Shown: positions 1-10,944 of the stretch, piece by piece
Position numbering within the stretch: position 1 is the stretch's first letter
Layout of the letters: every line of letters starts with the position of its first letter
Assembly (NCBI RefSeq): GCF_023078275.1
Contig: NC_062984.1
Location: 21,672,578 to 21,736,577 of the forward strand
Length of the DNA stretch: 64,000 bases
Source: Leguminivora glycinivorella
Taxonomy: Eukaryota; Arthropoda; Insecta; Lepidoptera; Tortricidae
Reading direction: 5' to 3'
Notes under the pieces: generated by a model
What the model was told of the DNA's origin: nothing
What the model saw: only the letters and a program-made list of their open reading frames with translations
Databases searched by the model: none
Translations under genes and position numbers: made by a program

Positions 1-225
1 GCGGATTGCTCCATACAAACTTCCACCATTTATTTCAGGGAAATCGGGGGTCAGAAAAAGACAAAAAGTAGCCTATGTCACTCTCCATCTCTTTAACTAT
101 CTCCACTTAAAAAATCACGTCAATTCGTCGCTCCGTTTTGCCGTGAAAGACGGACAAACAAACAGACACACTCACTTTCCCATTTATAATAAACTAGCGA
201 CCCGCCCCGGCTTCGCACGGGTACT
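1..225 (-). repeat. Interspersed repeat A, minus copy
   Basis: Carries the signature of a family seen five times here: a block ending in ACAAACAAACAGACACAC and CCCATTTATAAT. Other copies are near 3690, 17866, 19631 and 40677. It has no coding capacity. It resembles a common lepidopteran interspersed repeat, but its class was not determined. Confidence 0.7.
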
Positions 226-372
226 ATACCTACATGTAAACCTTCCTCTAAAATTACTCTATCTATTAAAAAAAACCGCATCAAAATCTGTTGCGTAGTT
301 TTAAAGATTTAAGCATACATAGGGACATAGGGACAGAGAAAGCGACTTTGTTTTATACTATGTAGTGATGAT
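226..372. repeat. AT-rich repeat adjoining repeat A
   Basis: Non-coding sequence joined to repeat A, ending CTTTGTTTTATACTATGTAG. Ends of this kind are familiar from lepidopteran interspersed repeats, possibly Helitron-like. No second copy was found in the window, so the class is a guess. Confidence 0.35.
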
Positions 373-486
373 AGTGATGTATGCTTCTTATACTTATTAT
401 TATGGAGGCAGCGTACCCTAGTTACCCTACAAAGTAAGGCATTGCTCCCACCAAAAGTGAAAAGAGTGAAAATAGAAAAAAATTTT

Positions 487-627
487 CTCCTCACCTGCTA
501 GGAAACACGTATTTTGTCCTTTAATACCAGCGGGTAAAAACGCATTTTATCCAGTATTAGATAAAGTAATTCGACGAAAATAATATTTTTTTCTGCTTTA
601 AAATTGATAAAAGTGAGTGAATCTACA
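487..627 (-). repeat. Repeat G fragment, interrupted by an inverted-repeat element
   Basis: Reverse-orientation match to the 3' part of repeat G (blocks AATACCAGCGGGTAAAAACG and GCTTTAAAATTGATAAAAGT), most easily compared with 59250-59400. The match stops at the left end of the 628-2209 element, which suggests that element inserted into it. Confidence 0.65.
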
Positions 628-2209
628 GGCCCCTATTTCAAAAAGGCTACAATTGTCAGTGACATATGTCGAGCGACAATTGTCGATGACAGGTGACAAA
701 TTACAATTTTATAAAATATTTTCTATAGAATTGCTTAGAAACATGACAGGCATTTTGCTACAATTGTATGTATTACAATTATGCTGTGAAACAATAATTA
801 TTATTTCTAGGCGACATATTTGTAGAATTGTCGGTGAATCTCGACAGGAGGATTAAGATGTGTCGAATTGTGTGACAATTGTAGTAATTTGTGGTTGACA
901 TACGCGTTGTTCAAAATGGCTGCCCATGCGAGTGGTATAGTGACACTATTAGTGATAGGGACAGTAATTCCTACCTATATACTTAGGTTTTCGTACTTAG
1001 TTAGGAGTTCCTGTTACTTCGCCGTCGATATAAGTTTCAATAATGCTACGTAAATATGAAATTAAATTTGTAGCAAACTACGGATATCTCAATTTATTTT
1101 TATCATTGTACCATCGGCAGCAATGTTAGTACCTTATTACAAGGGCATAAAGCCTACCGATGATTAGTTAAGAGTGTTGCTGTTAGTAAACGCTATTGGC
1201 CCCTTCGTAACATTATTAGTACTTAGGTATATTTTTGAGATTTCTCTGCGTTAATACATATTATTATACTAAATTGTGTTTTTAAACTTATGTATCATAA
1301 AAAATACTACATACCTAAATAACCTAAAATGTACCTAAATAGCTATCATTAATATTATTTTATACAAATACCCTCAAATTAATTTGAGCGTTTTTAAATG
1401 AACGAGTTACCTTCGTATTTAGGTACACCGAATTCCAAATTCAAATATTTTTAGTTTAGTTAAGCATTTTAACTATTAGTTTAGAATAGTTTTAATTTGT
1501 TTAATTTGTTATTTGTATATTTTTATTGTAGTACCTAATGGTCAATGTTTTTACTTCTTCTTCTTTTATTCACGTTTATAAGAAATAAATTTTATATATC
1601 TTAATAATTCAAACTTATTAAATACTTAGTATAGTGCCAAGTTAGGTATATATCTTAGATATTTCTATTTCTTTGCCATACACCCGTTTCAATCAAACGT
1701 TGAGCTATTCCTTTATATTTAAGTATTAACTTTCATTGCGGATATTAATTTGTTATCAAATTTATCAAATAACACGAATTTGCGGTCGGAAATCAATTTT
1801 AAGATAGTCATCTTTCTTATTATATCCATACTGCAATATTGTTTTTGAAACAAAATACTAACACATAACCAATGCCTACTTGATACACATAAATAATGTT
1901 ACCGAAGAAATTTATATAATGGTGGGAGAGGATTTAGGTAATGAATAGTTTTAAATAAGTTTTATCGAAGTTAACAAAGGCATTTATATTTATAGTCAGC
2001 CAATAAACATAAAAATATCCATTAAATAAATTTACTTATTGCCATTTGAGTCAACTACTATTCATAATTTGATACATTTATCCCTATGGTTAGTCGTGAC
2101 AATTGTATTCTACAATTGTCGCACCTGTCAGCGTGGTGAAACCAATAATTCTACATATGTAATATTTTGTGACAATTGTCGCACCTGTCACCTATATGAA
2201 ATTGGGGCC
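628..2209. mobile_element. Inverted-repeat DNA element with ACAATTGTC subterminal repeats
   Basis: The left end GGCCCCTATTTCAAAAAGG is mirrored by the right end (reverse complement GGCCCCAATTTCATATAGG). The 9-mer ACAATTGTC or close variants recurs several times within about 230 bp of the left end and about 120 bp of the right end, as expected of subterminal transposase-binding repeats. The interior is AT-rich with no long ORF, so the element looks non-autonomous. No clear target-site duplication was seen. Superfamily unknown. Confidence 0.6.
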
Positions 2210-2310
2210 AGGTTATGTCAAGCAAATATAGTTATAAGTGCATAAATATTTAAGGGTCATTGATTTATAGACTTACGTACCATTTGAAAACAAAAAAAGT
2301 CTTAAATCCT

Positions 2311-2791
2311 ATAGTCAGCCGGGGAGGCTGACTTCTGGAATTGTGACGTATTTCCTTGAACCCAATGGTCAGCCGCAGGTGGCTGACTATTCTTAGATTT
2401 TGTGTAAAAAAGTAGTTTCCAATAACCAACCCCTTAAAAATCTGGTTTTCACATACATTTTTATTATTTTTTTACTTTATTCAGATAGTTTAAGTATTAA
2501 TTAAGCGAAAAAGTTCTTCTTTAACCAAGAAATCATAATTTGGCTGCTAACATCTTAGCAAAATACCATGTGACATTCTAAAAAAAAATGGCGAAAGCAC
2601 ATAATGCTTCATGTCAGAAGACTGCACCTCTTTGAAGTTTTTTTGTGCTTAATTCTTGAAATAAATTGTAAATCTTGAGATATTTTACAATTACAATTTA
2701 ATCAATCTATGATTTTATCAAATTTTTACACAAATTTGACAAAAACTTTGATAATTACAGCCCGAAATGTACAAAAAAGGCTGACTACTGG
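2311..2791. mobile_element. Foldback element with AGTCAGCC termini
   Basis: Two hairpins, AGTCAGCC/GGCTGACT (2311-2332) and GTCAGCC/GGCTGAC (about 2368-2390), and a GGCTGACT near 2783 suggest a small element with AGTCAGCC termini. The same 8-mer also occurs at 1995. There is no ORF and the boundaries are approximate. Confidence 0.4.
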
Positions 2792-2854
2792 CCACAGCTA
2801 CTGGCGCACGGCTGGGCACTGGTGCTTTTACCCTACATTTACAAGAAATAATTA

Positions 2855-3160
2855 AAAATAATACGACCCCCCCCCCAATACGGGGTAGCTAATACGACCC
2901 CGTGTGGTGACGGGTTAAGAATTTCACCCCTTTCTTCCCGTGGGTGTCGTAGAAGTCGACTGTGGGATATGGGTTAAATTGTGGCGTAGGCGAGAGGCAG
3001 GCAACCTGTCACTGCAATGTCACAATTTCGATTTCTTTCAACTCCTTTTTCCCAAGAGTGGCACTGAAACTTGGTAGTTCATGTGCTCTGCCTACCCCTT
3101 TATGGGATACAGGCGTGATTATATGTATGTATGTATGTATATGTAATACGAAATGAAAAA
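2855..3160 (+). repeat. Interspersed repeat S with (TATG)n tail, plus copy
   Basis: Shares long blocks (TGGCACTGAA, TTCATGTGCTCTGCCTACCC, GGGATACAGGCGTGATT) with 39760-39955 and, reversed, 42300-42445. It ends in a (TATG)n microsatellite, which suggests the 3' end of a LINE or a SINE. A C-run and CCCGTGTGGTGACGGGTTAA lie at the 5' side. Confidence 0.65.
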
Positions 3161-3335
3161 TATCCGAAAATAGCAATCCGATGCAGAGAAGTTAACTGTT
3201 GAGAACATTGCGTAATACATCCTGATCTTAAAGATAATGTTCTCAATGGCAACTCGCATAGGAATTTTCTCAGGAAATTTTCCAATAATTTAAGGAAATT
3301 TTGAGAATGTTCTGCAACTTGTACATTTGCTATCC
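3160..3335 (-). repeat. Interspersed repeat R
   Basis: Signature blocks are GTTAACTGTTGAGAACATTG, GCGTAATACATCC and a TTTCTCAGGAAATTTTCC core. More copies lie near 11660, 20430, 26575, 31770, 41905 and 44575. It is non-coding and of unknown class. Confidence 0.7.
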
Positions 3336-3689
3336 GAAAACCGCAAAGAATTCTGCATGCGTTGAACTTTTGACAAATTCTACTTAGTCCGGGGAAAATA
3401 TGAAGGGTTCATTCCGCAAGTAGGTAACTGCCGAGTGAATGCCCTTTATATGAACCACAATTTATTCGGCTTTGCTGATACTAAGCCTCAACATGAAATG
3501 GCCCGAGGGAAAATTCTACACGTCATCCATTGTGTGGTTATTCTCGGCGTTGTGAAGTTCTCTCTTATCTTAATTCGAGTCTCATAAACTTACAAATATT
3601 TTCGACTTTGCCTACTTTGGTTGGCTTAAACAAACTTCTGCGGGAAACTTAGTCATGTTTTCACTTTTCGTGATAATGAAACATTTTGT
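3336..3689. other. No gene or recognisable element
   Basis: AT-rich sequence with no long ORF and no repeat shared with the rest of the window that I could see. Confidence 0.4.
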
Positions 3690-3840
3690 AGCTGTCTTAT
3701 CACGTCTTTCACGGCAAAACGGAGCGACGAATTGACGTGATTTTTTTAAGTGGAGATAGTTGAAGGGATGGAGAATGACATAGGCTACTTTTTGTCTCTT
3801 TCAAATGCGAGCAAACCCGCGGACAATAGCTAGTTAGCTA
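3690..3840 (+). repeat. Interspersed repeat A, plus copy
   Basis: Contains TTTCACGGCAAAACGGAGCG followed by GGAGATAGTTGAAGGGATGG, as in the copies at 17866 and 19631. It ends in GCTAGTTAGCTAGTTAG. Confidence 0.7.
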
Positions 3841-4033
3841 GTTAGGTATATGACAAGGATATTCATTTCTGAATTTTATGTGATTTTTAAGCGACGTGCG
3901 ACATACTATAAGTGACACTGACAGTGATTGTCCTGCAGCGGCCCGGAATTTATTTTTACACCGACTTTTAACGGTTTTCAGTCATTCAACAGTTTAAAGT
4001 AGAATCATTTAGGTCTCACTTTTTAATTCATTT
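3841..4033. other. LINE upstream sequence, unassigned
   Basis: No ORF belonging to the downstream LINE can be read here. The endonuclease domain is missing, so this is either flank or badly decayed LINE sequence. Confidence 0.3.
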
Positions 4034-5297
4034 TTGACTCAACTCTACGACGTGCACGCTCCAGTCCGTTCGATCAAAGTCAAGCACCGTCCTGCTCCCT
4101 GGCTTACTCCGGACATCAAGGCATTATTAGACAAAAAGAACGTTGCCAAAGCCAAATACAAATCCAACCCCACGGAAGCAAACAAATCTCGCTACCACAC
4201 CTTACGCAACCGCTGCAGCACCATCTGTCGCGATGCTCAACGACGCCATATCCACCAATCCGTCGAAAATGGTGACCCGGCGAAAGTGTGGAAGTTTCTT
4301 CGGTCACTAGGTGTCGGAAAGTCTGACCAGAACTGTCCCAAAAATATTGATTTTGACCTGCTTAATGGGCATTTCTCTACTTCTGCCGATTTTCGTGGCC
4401 CTGACTAAGACTCTCCAATATCTTTCTTCTCTTCCAACTCCTGAATCGTCTCCTTTTCATCTTGTTCCATTTACTGACAGCGATATTAAGAAGAACGTTT
4501 TATCCATAGCGTCTGATGCCGTTGGCGTCGATTGTATTAGCCGTAAAATGATCCTACACCTTCTTGACCTGCTTATTCCCGTCATTTCCACTATTCTAAA
4601 TTCTTCTATTTCCACTAGTTCCTTTTTACTTTGGAAAGATGCTTGTATTGTTCCCATACCTAAAAAATCTAATCCATCTTCCTTTTCAGATTACCACCGC
4701 CCTATCTCGATTCTTCCTTTCCTATCCAAAGTTCTTGAACGCCTTGTACACCAACAGCTCACATCGTACCTGAACAAATACAATCTTCTCAACCCCCTCC
4801 AGTCTGGTTTCCGTCCTGGTCATAGTACGGCTACTGCTCTCGTAAAGATCACTGACGACATTCGGGCAGGTATGAACGACCAAAAGTTGACGGTATTAAC
4901 GCTGTTGGACTTTAGTAACGCATTTAATACCGTTGATTTTGACGTTCTACTTGGAATACTGCGTTCCCTTAATATTTCTCCTGCGGTAATTGGATGGTTT
5001 CGTAGTTACTTATTTGGTCGTCGGCAGCGTATTAAGGTGGATGATGTTCTCTCATCATGGTGCAGCACGTCGTCTGGCGTTCCGCAGGGTGGCGTGTTGT
5101 CTCCATTGTTATTTTCCATTTTTATTAACTCCATAACTTCAAAGCTTTCTTCGCAATATCACCTCTATGCTGACGATCTTCAGATTTACTCACAGGGCGT
5201 TATAGGAGATCTTCCATCTATGATCTGTACGATAAATGGTGACTTAGAGACCATCTCGAGTTGGAGTCGTAGTTTTGGCCTTAAAGTTAAAATTTAA
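4034..5297 (+). pseudogene. LINE reverse transcriptase, N-terminal part (broken)
   Basis: Two overlapping frames encode one protein. The first (4034 to about 4385) is the linker before RT, with WLTPDIKALLDKKN. A single frameshift near 4385-4395 moves reading to a second frame with classic RT blocks: YHRPISILPFLSKVLERL, LNPLQSGFRPGHST (fingers), LLDFSNAFNTVDF (first catalytic Asp), SGVPQGGVLSPLLFSIF and LYADDLQIY (the YADD catalytic pair). Reading ends soon after FGLKV, where the SINE begins and brings in a stop. The family's role is target-primed reverse transcription of its own RNA. The frameshift, the missing endonuclease and the insertion make this copy dead. Confidence 0.9.
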
Positions 5298-5385
5298 ATA
5301 TTATAGGACATTCTTTACACAGATTGACTGAGTCCCACGTTAAGCTCAAGAAGGCTTGTGTTGCAGGTACTCAGACAACGATATA

Positions 5386-6635
5386 TTGGGTTGGTAAGAA
5401 AGTAATGAGCGATCGATTGAATTCCACATAAAATTTTTGAGAGAGTTCTAGAATCTTCTATGGTCGAAAGTATATAAAGGGCGAGTCGCACAGTTTCTCG
5501 TCAGTCATTCACTAGCTGTCGCCGAGCTAATATAAGGAAGAAATGGACGAATTAAAAGTGCATGTAAGGCATTGCTTACTATATGAATTTCAGTCTGGCC
5601 ATTCAGCCGCCGAAGCAGTGCGTAATATATGTCAGCGTGTTGCTCCTGAAGTTGTGTCTGAGGCCACGGCGAAACGATGGTTCCAGCGGTTTCGTAGTGG
5701 CGACTTTTCATTATCAGATCAACCTAAGTCTGGTCGACCGGTGAAGATTGATGTAGCCAAATTAAAAACCTTAATTGAAGGAGATCCGAGGCTAACGAGT
5801 CGTACTCTTGCTACCGAGTTAGGCTGCTCTCATGTCACCATAGAAACACATTTACATGAGTTGGGAAAAAACTACAAATACAGTGTTAGGATACCGCACG
5901 AACTTGATAGAGATCAACTAAACCACCGTGCCGATATCTGCATACAACTTCTGTCTTTTCGCCGCACATTCAACTGGTTGGACCATCTTATCACTGGAGA
6001 TGAAAAATGGGTCTTATATATAAATCACACACGCAAACGTCAGTGGCTAGCTCCAAACGAAAAAGGCATAGAGGCACCAAAAACAGAGCCTCACCCGAAA
6101 AAAGTTATGCTGTCCGTTTGGTGGGATATTCATGGTATTATTCACTGGGAACTCCTACCAAGTGGAATGACTGTTACCGCATCAGTATACTGTAATCAGC
6201 TTGAAAATTTAAACCAAAAAATCTGTCAGAATCGTCCACAGCATGCTAAAGTTTTTTTCTTACACGACAATGCTCGCCCACACATTGCAAAAGTGACTCG
6301 GCTAAAGCTATTGGAGCTAGGTTGGAAAGTGATACCTCATCCACCGTACTCTCCAGACTTGGCACCTACGGATTACGCATTGTTCAGATCGCTAAGCAAT
6401 GCCTTGAATGAAAAAAAGTTCGATGATCAAGCCCATCTACGACAGTACATAGCTGAGTTTTTTGATTCTAAACCTAAGAACTTCTTCGCCGATGCTATTC
6501 ATTCTTTACCAGAACGATGGAGACAAGTAGTAGATAACGAAGGCCGTTATATTTTTGATAAATGATTAAAATAATAAATTAAATAAAAATTACAATATTG
6601 GTTATGATTCGCTCATTACTTTCTTACCAACCCAA
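5386..6635 (+). mobile_element. Mariner transposon, 1250 bp, structurally intact
   Basis: Perfect 27-bp terminal inverted repeats (starting TTGGGTTGGTAAGAAAGTAA at both ends) are flanked by a TA dinucleotide at 5384-5385 and 6636-6637, the Tc1/mariner target duplication. They enclose one uninterrupted 340-codon transposase. The termini resemble the cecropia-type mariners more than Mos1 or irritans; that subfamily placement is from memory of consensus ends. It lies inside a SINE that lies inside a LINE, so it is the youngest of the three insertions. Confidence 0.95.
5543..6565 (+). CDS. Mariner transposase (DD34D), apparently intact
   Basis: A 340-aa transposase that cuts and pastes its own element by binding the TIRs. 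Residues 1-110 form the paired helix-turn-helix DNA-binding region; the SGDFSLSDQPKSGRP linker (about 52-66) is typical of mariner. The usual WVPHEL clamp-loop motif appears as VRIPHEL at 115-121. The catalytic triad is complete: D153 in TGDEKW, D242 in LHDNARPH and D277 in YSPDLAPTDYALF, with exactly 34 residues between the last two. Length is normal for the family (about 340-350 aa). There is no frameshift or stop. The ATG lies 157 bp inside the left end, a normal 5' UTR, and the stop is 70 bp before the right end. Sequence alone cannot show activity. Confidence 0.95.
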   Translation: MDELKVHVRHCLLYEFQSGHSAAEAVRNICQRVAPEVVSEATAKRWFQRFRSGDFSLSDQPKSGRPVKIDVAKLKTLIEGDPRLTSRTLATELGCSHVTIETHLHELGKNYKYSVRIPHELDRDQLNHRADICIQLLSFRRTFNWLDHLITGDEKWVLYINHTRKRQWLAPNEKGIEAPKTEPHPKKVMLSVWWDIHGIIHWELLPSGMTVTASVYCNQLENLNQKICQNRPQHAKVFFLHDNARPHIAKVTRLKLLELGWKVIPHPPYSPDLAPTDYALFRSLSNALNEKKFDDQAHLRQYIAEFFDSKPKNFFADAIHSLPERWRQVVDNEGRYIFDK

Positions 6636-6788
6636 TATATAATATATAAATACTTATATACATAGAAAACATCCATGACTCAGGAACAAATATCTGTGCT
6701 CATCACACAAATGTCCTTACCGGTATTCGAACCCGGGACCGCGGCGTAGCAGGCAGGGTCACTACCGACTGCCCCACACCGGTCGTCA

Positions 6789-7526
6789 ACCCTGCAAAGA
6801 CCCAAGCTATTGTTATTGGGAGCCCAAAACTACTTCCCCGATTAGACTTTGCCAATGTTCCCTCTATTTATTTTGATGCCGTTTTGATTCCGTATTCGCA
6901 ACAAGTAAATAACCTTGGCATCATCATTGACAGTACGTTATCCTGGGGACCTCAGGTGAGCGAAGTCAGCAGGAAGGTATTTGCGGCAGCTGGTTCTCTT
7001 AGGAGACTACGTAACTTCCTCCCCATTCCTACCAAAATTGCCCTCGCACAATCACTTCTCCTTCCCATTTTGGATTACGCTGATGTGGCCTATCTCGATC
7101 TCACTGAGGAGCAACTTAGTAAGCTTGAGCGTATCCAAAACGTCTGCATTCGGTTTATATTTGGGTTACGCAAATATGACCATGTATCTAACTTCCGTTT
7201 GCAGCTCAAGTGGCTCCCTATCCGTCTTCGCCGTAACTTTCACATTTTGTCTCTTCTTTATTCTATCCTATTTAACCCTGCTATTACTCCCCGCTATCTT
7301 AAAAATCGCTCTAGTTATCTACTGTGTGTCTAGCTATCTAGTTACTACTAGGCGCGCCCAGAATTTAATTCTTTCTGTCCCCTCCTCTACTTCAAAATTC
7401 TATAATCATTCTTTTACTTTTCAAGCTGTGCGACTTTGGAATTCCCTACCTCATGACATAAGACGTGCTCAGTCTTCTAACTCTTTCAAGAGACTACTTA
7501 AACTCCATTTTTTATCTCTTCCGTAA
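6789..7526 (+). pseudogene. LINE reverse transcriptase, C-terminal part (broken)
   Basis: Continuation of the RT after the SINE: it resumes at NPAKTQAIVIGSPKL, then YSQQVNNLGIIIDSTLSWG (thumb region), LPILDYADVAYLDLTEEQL and KWLPIRLRRNFHILSLLYSI. A frameshift near 7320 moves reading to a second frame that completes the C terminus with FQAVRLWNSLPHDIR and ends KLHFLSLP. Two frameshifts plus the insertion make it inactive. Confidence 0.88.
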
Positions 7527-7880
7527 TATTTTTGTTTGACTACTCCTTCTAAATAACCTGGTTCTGTTATATGTGTATTTATTTTATTTATATATTTATG
7601 CATTTAGTTATTTATCTTTATATATGTATGTTTATGTATGTTAATTTTTTTGCCTATATTGTGCGATAAGTTTATTTCTTCGAATTTGCTGACACCTACT
7701 GACATTATGTAAATTTATCAATTTCCGCTACCTTAAGGTTGTCTGGAAGAAATCGCTCTTTAGCGATAAGACCGCCTGTTGTTTACCTTTGTTCGTGTTT
7801 CTTCCTTGTTTTGTATTGTTGTATTTTATCAAGGTGTGCAATAAAGAGTATTGTATTGTATTGTATTGTATTGCATTTAC

Positions 7881-8555
7881 TAAACATGAAATTAAAATAC
7901 TATTATTTTAATCGACTTTCCTTGCGGTTGAATTAGAAAAACGCGTTAAATATTAAAATTTTAATTTTGAAAACGATGTTATTTAGAGTTTTAGTAGTAA
8001 TATGTACACCTACTCAATGTAAGCACAAAATATTAGCTCAGTCCTAAAAATTCCGGAAAAAATAAAGCTAACCGAAAGTAGAGTCCGGCCAAGCTAAGTA
8101 TGCAACGATTTTAATAGCTCCGCCTCTGCAAGGGTTAAGTAAATGTCATAATTTCATAAAATTATGATGTTTAAAATAACATTTGAACTGGCGAGGTTGT
8201 GAAAATATTAAACCTCCAGACAGATTGTTATTTAAACCATGATGAAGTATACAAGATTTTGTCCTTCTTTTAAAAAACACCCGGGTTGAAAATTATAATT
8301 ATCTCTGCCTTGGCGCAAACTGGCTAGAGAATAAACAGGGAACTCCTTGGCTGCATAATTTGTTAATTAGCAACAAATAACTTCAACTTGGTTCACTCTG
8401 ACAATGTTCCTGTTGCTCTCGATTGCATCCGTGAGTCGATATTATGGTCGTTGTTGTTAGGATAGCTTATATAGGTTTGTCACTTGAGGGCAAAGACATA
8501 TGTAACTCCGTAGACAGATAAAGTCTAAGAAAAAAACGTACCTCAAAGCCATACA
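7881..8555. other. No gene; AT-rich intergenic sequence
   Basis: No ORF of note. A short block near 8075-8150 (GAGTCCGGCCAAGCTAAGTA) has the look of an interspersed-repeat remnant, but I cannot place it. Confidence 0.35.
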
Positions 8556-9400
8556 GAAAAACCGGCCAAGAGCATGTCGGGCCACGCTCAATGTAGGGTT
8601 CCGTAGTTTTCCGTATTTTTCTCAAAAACTACTGAATTTATCAAGTTCAATAGTTATTTGTTTTACAAGGGGGCAAAGTAGTTGTTTAACCGCACGTGCC
8701 AATATTGATACCCGAGCAAGCGAAAGATTCCAATATTGAACCGCGAGCGTAGCGAGTGGTTCAAAAAGTGGAATCTTGAGCGTTGCGAGGGTTTCGAGGC
8801 ACGAAGGTTAAACAAACTTTGCCACCGAGTGAAACACAAAATTTTTCACCACACCAACACGAAGAAAATACTGACTATAAAACATCAAACTAAATCAAAT
8901 CCATCGATTTTTTCAATATTTATGATTCAAGATCATCATTTATAGGTAAATTCTATCAGCTAGCTTAAGACATCAAGTTAAAATTTGTATGAAATTACTT
9001 TGCACTCTTGTGGATAAAATGCAATTTTGCTATCTGTTTTCGAATAGCAAAGTAAGCCTTTACCCGTTGGTGTGGTGAAAAATAATTTTCCTAAAGTCTT
9101 GATAAAGTTCTACTTTTGTGATTTTTAGGGTTCCGTACCAAAAAGGTACAACAGGAACCCTTATGGTGCGACTCTGTCTGTCTGTCCGTCTGTCACATTC
9201 CTAATTTTCATATTTTTTAAACTTATGGTTCAAAAGTTAGAGGGGGGGGGCGCACTTTTTTTCCTTTAGGAGCGATTATTTCCGAACATATTAATATTAT
9301 CAAAAAACGATCTTAGTAAACCCTTATTCATTTTTACCTATCCAACAATATATCACACGTTGGGATTGAATTAAAATTTCATTTACAAAGTATTGTAGTA
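8556..9400 (+). repeat. Interspersed repeat P, interrupted by repeat G
   Basis: The left part 8556-8650 (AACCGGCCAAGAGC, GGGTTCCGTAGTTTTCCGTA) and right part about 9095-9400 (AAAGTTCTACTTTTGTGATT, GGAGCGATTATTTCCGAA) match the unbroken copies at 57755-58310 (plus) and 34515-35065 (minus). The middle is a repeat G copy. The right side shows an internal rearrangement: the GGGTTCCGTACC end and CTGTCTGTCTGTCCGTC block come earlier than in the full copies. Confidence 0.75.
8652..9094 (+). repeat. Repeat G nested in repeat P
   Basis: Starts ATAGTTATTTGTTTTACAAG and GGGGCAAAG. It contains the internal palindrome GAACCGCGAGCG/CGAGTGGTTC at about 8737-8762 and the GTGGATAAAATGC block near 9010. Other copies are at 10945, 21390, 28340 and 59250 (reversed). 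Confidence 0.75.
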
Positions 9401-10680
9401 CTACTACATCTTTATTAGTAGGTTCTTATTATAAGGACATAAATACAGCTATTAACTTCGTACTTAAGGGGAAATCAAATTCCATAAGGGACGTTGGTTC
9501 GTATCCTACCGACTGCGCCATACAATACCTTTTAGGATTTAAAATATATAGCAACAGCTATGACCAGTTTCATTTTAAAGTGTTTTTTTTTCTCTTTCTA
9601 ATTTTGGATATACATATATGTTTAACATAATTCGAAGTAAGAAATCCTATTCCGATGCGAAAACTACTTAGGAATATGAAATGGTTATGATGAGACCTGT
9701 CTAGATTATTGACCTGCATCTCACGAACGCGTTGCACTTCTAAAAACTATTGCGGTGATCTGTGCACGTGAAAACTGGCGTCTAAACGTAGACTAGGTAT
9801 GTAAAAGGCAAGCGAGTGGAAGAAATGTAACATCGGCGTCCCGGAGCGTAGCAGACGATCCTGAAAATTGCTAGCAATATATTCTACTCAAGGGTGACCC
9901 AAATATAGAGGTCGAGACGATTGTCACTAATATATTATTTATACGCGGGCACTGCTAGCGATCCACAAAACATGAGTCATTGCAAAGATCTGCCGGGCTA
10001 TAGCCGAAATGACAACTGTTGACGCTAGACGCCGATTGAAACGCAGTCTGGCTCTGTCGCGCCAATACAGAAGAGCGATAGAGATAGCTAATCACGATAA
10101 CAATATTATCCTGAGCGTTTGTGCGTTTGGTGGGAAGTAGGTTTCTACGCCCTGTGGGCTACTTCACCACAGTGACATTCACACTTGACAATGATAATTC
10201 TGTGGCTATTTCTGGTTTGATATGTAACATTGTTGCGTCAATTTTTCCTTGTTGAACAGGCAATGAACGGCGAAGCGTCACCGTCGGGCAACAATTGTCA
10301 CGGTTGTGAAATAGACCATTGGTAACAAATAATGTACTCTGACGGAATAATATACAAATAAACGCAGTTAATTATTTTCCCTTTTCACCCTTTTCGTATT
10401 ATTTAAATCATTTCATGATGCGACTGTTTTTCCGCGTAGCATTGTCAAAAGAACGGTATTATTAAAGTTAATCTCGGAACGCGTTGAAAAAATAACCCCG
10501 TTTTAGCTTCTGATGTAAATGTTACGAGGTAATGTTTTCCGCTGAACAATGTTTACTGAGTAATAGAATTGATGTAGAAATATTTAATTATTTATTTAAA
10601 AACACTCGTTATAGAGAGATACTAGCAGTTAATATTCTAACAGTCAGTTTGTTTTTGTTCTTTTTTTCCTATATTTTATT
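9401..10680. other. No gene seen
   Basis: AT-rich sequence with no coding ORF. A block near 9985-10140 (CGCCAATACAGAAGAGCGAT, TTGTGCGTTTGGTGGGAAG) looks like an interspersed-repeat fragment without a second copy here. Confidence 0.35.
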
Positions 10681-10846
10681 ATATTTTCAAGTTTAGACGC
10701 CTAATCCGAAAATTGTTCACTTCGACATGTGAATGTTTTTCATGTTATGCAAACTAATGTATGTTTCATGTATTGTATTGTTCATGTTTTGTAAAAGATG
10801 TCTTGTGGCCTACTTGGAGAATAAATGAATGTATTTGTATTTATTG
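10681..10846 (+). repeat. Possible LINE 3'-UTR fragment
   Basis: Non-coding block ending GTCTTGTGGCCTACTTGG, GAATAAATGAATG, which has the look of a lepidopteran LINE 3' UTR with polyadenylation signal. No other copy was seen in the window. Confidence 0.3.
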
Positions 10847-10944
10847 ACTGACGCGACCGTTTTGCTTGCGATACGGGTATCGCAACGGGTACGATACGGG
10901 TACGGGTAATGCAGAAAGTCAAGTTTAAGGTAGTCAGTAAGATT

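Larger units (their letters stand above)
5298..6788 (-). mobile_element. tRNA-derived SINE inserted in the LINE, split by mariner
   Basis: On the minus strand the SINE starts near 6788 with a tRNA-like head: GGTCTGGCTCAGTCGG-type A box (damaged here) and B box GGTTCGAATCC (complement at about 6726-6736). Its body (TCATGGATGTTTTCTATGTA complement) runs to 6640 and resumes at 5385 down to about 5300. The copies at 22487 (plus) and 41985 (minus) lack the mariner, which identifies the split. It sits inside the LINE reading frame, between FGLKV and the following NPAKTQ. Confidence 0.8.
4034..7880 (+). mobile_element. 5'-truncated CR1/L2-type LINE carrying a nested SINE and mariner
   Basis: The element reads from the segment just upstream of RT to a 3' UTR ending in a (TATTG)n microsatellite at about 7846-7880, with AATAAA just before it. 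The apurinic endonuclease domain is absent, consistent with 5' truncation on insertion. The coding sequence stops at 5297 and resumes at about 6788, with an inverted tRNA-derived SINE plus a mariner in between. The C-terminal block (KWLPIRLRRNFHILSLLYSI) and the short tandem-repeat tail point to the CR1/L2/Daphne assemblage. The exact clade is an inference. Confidence 0.85.
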
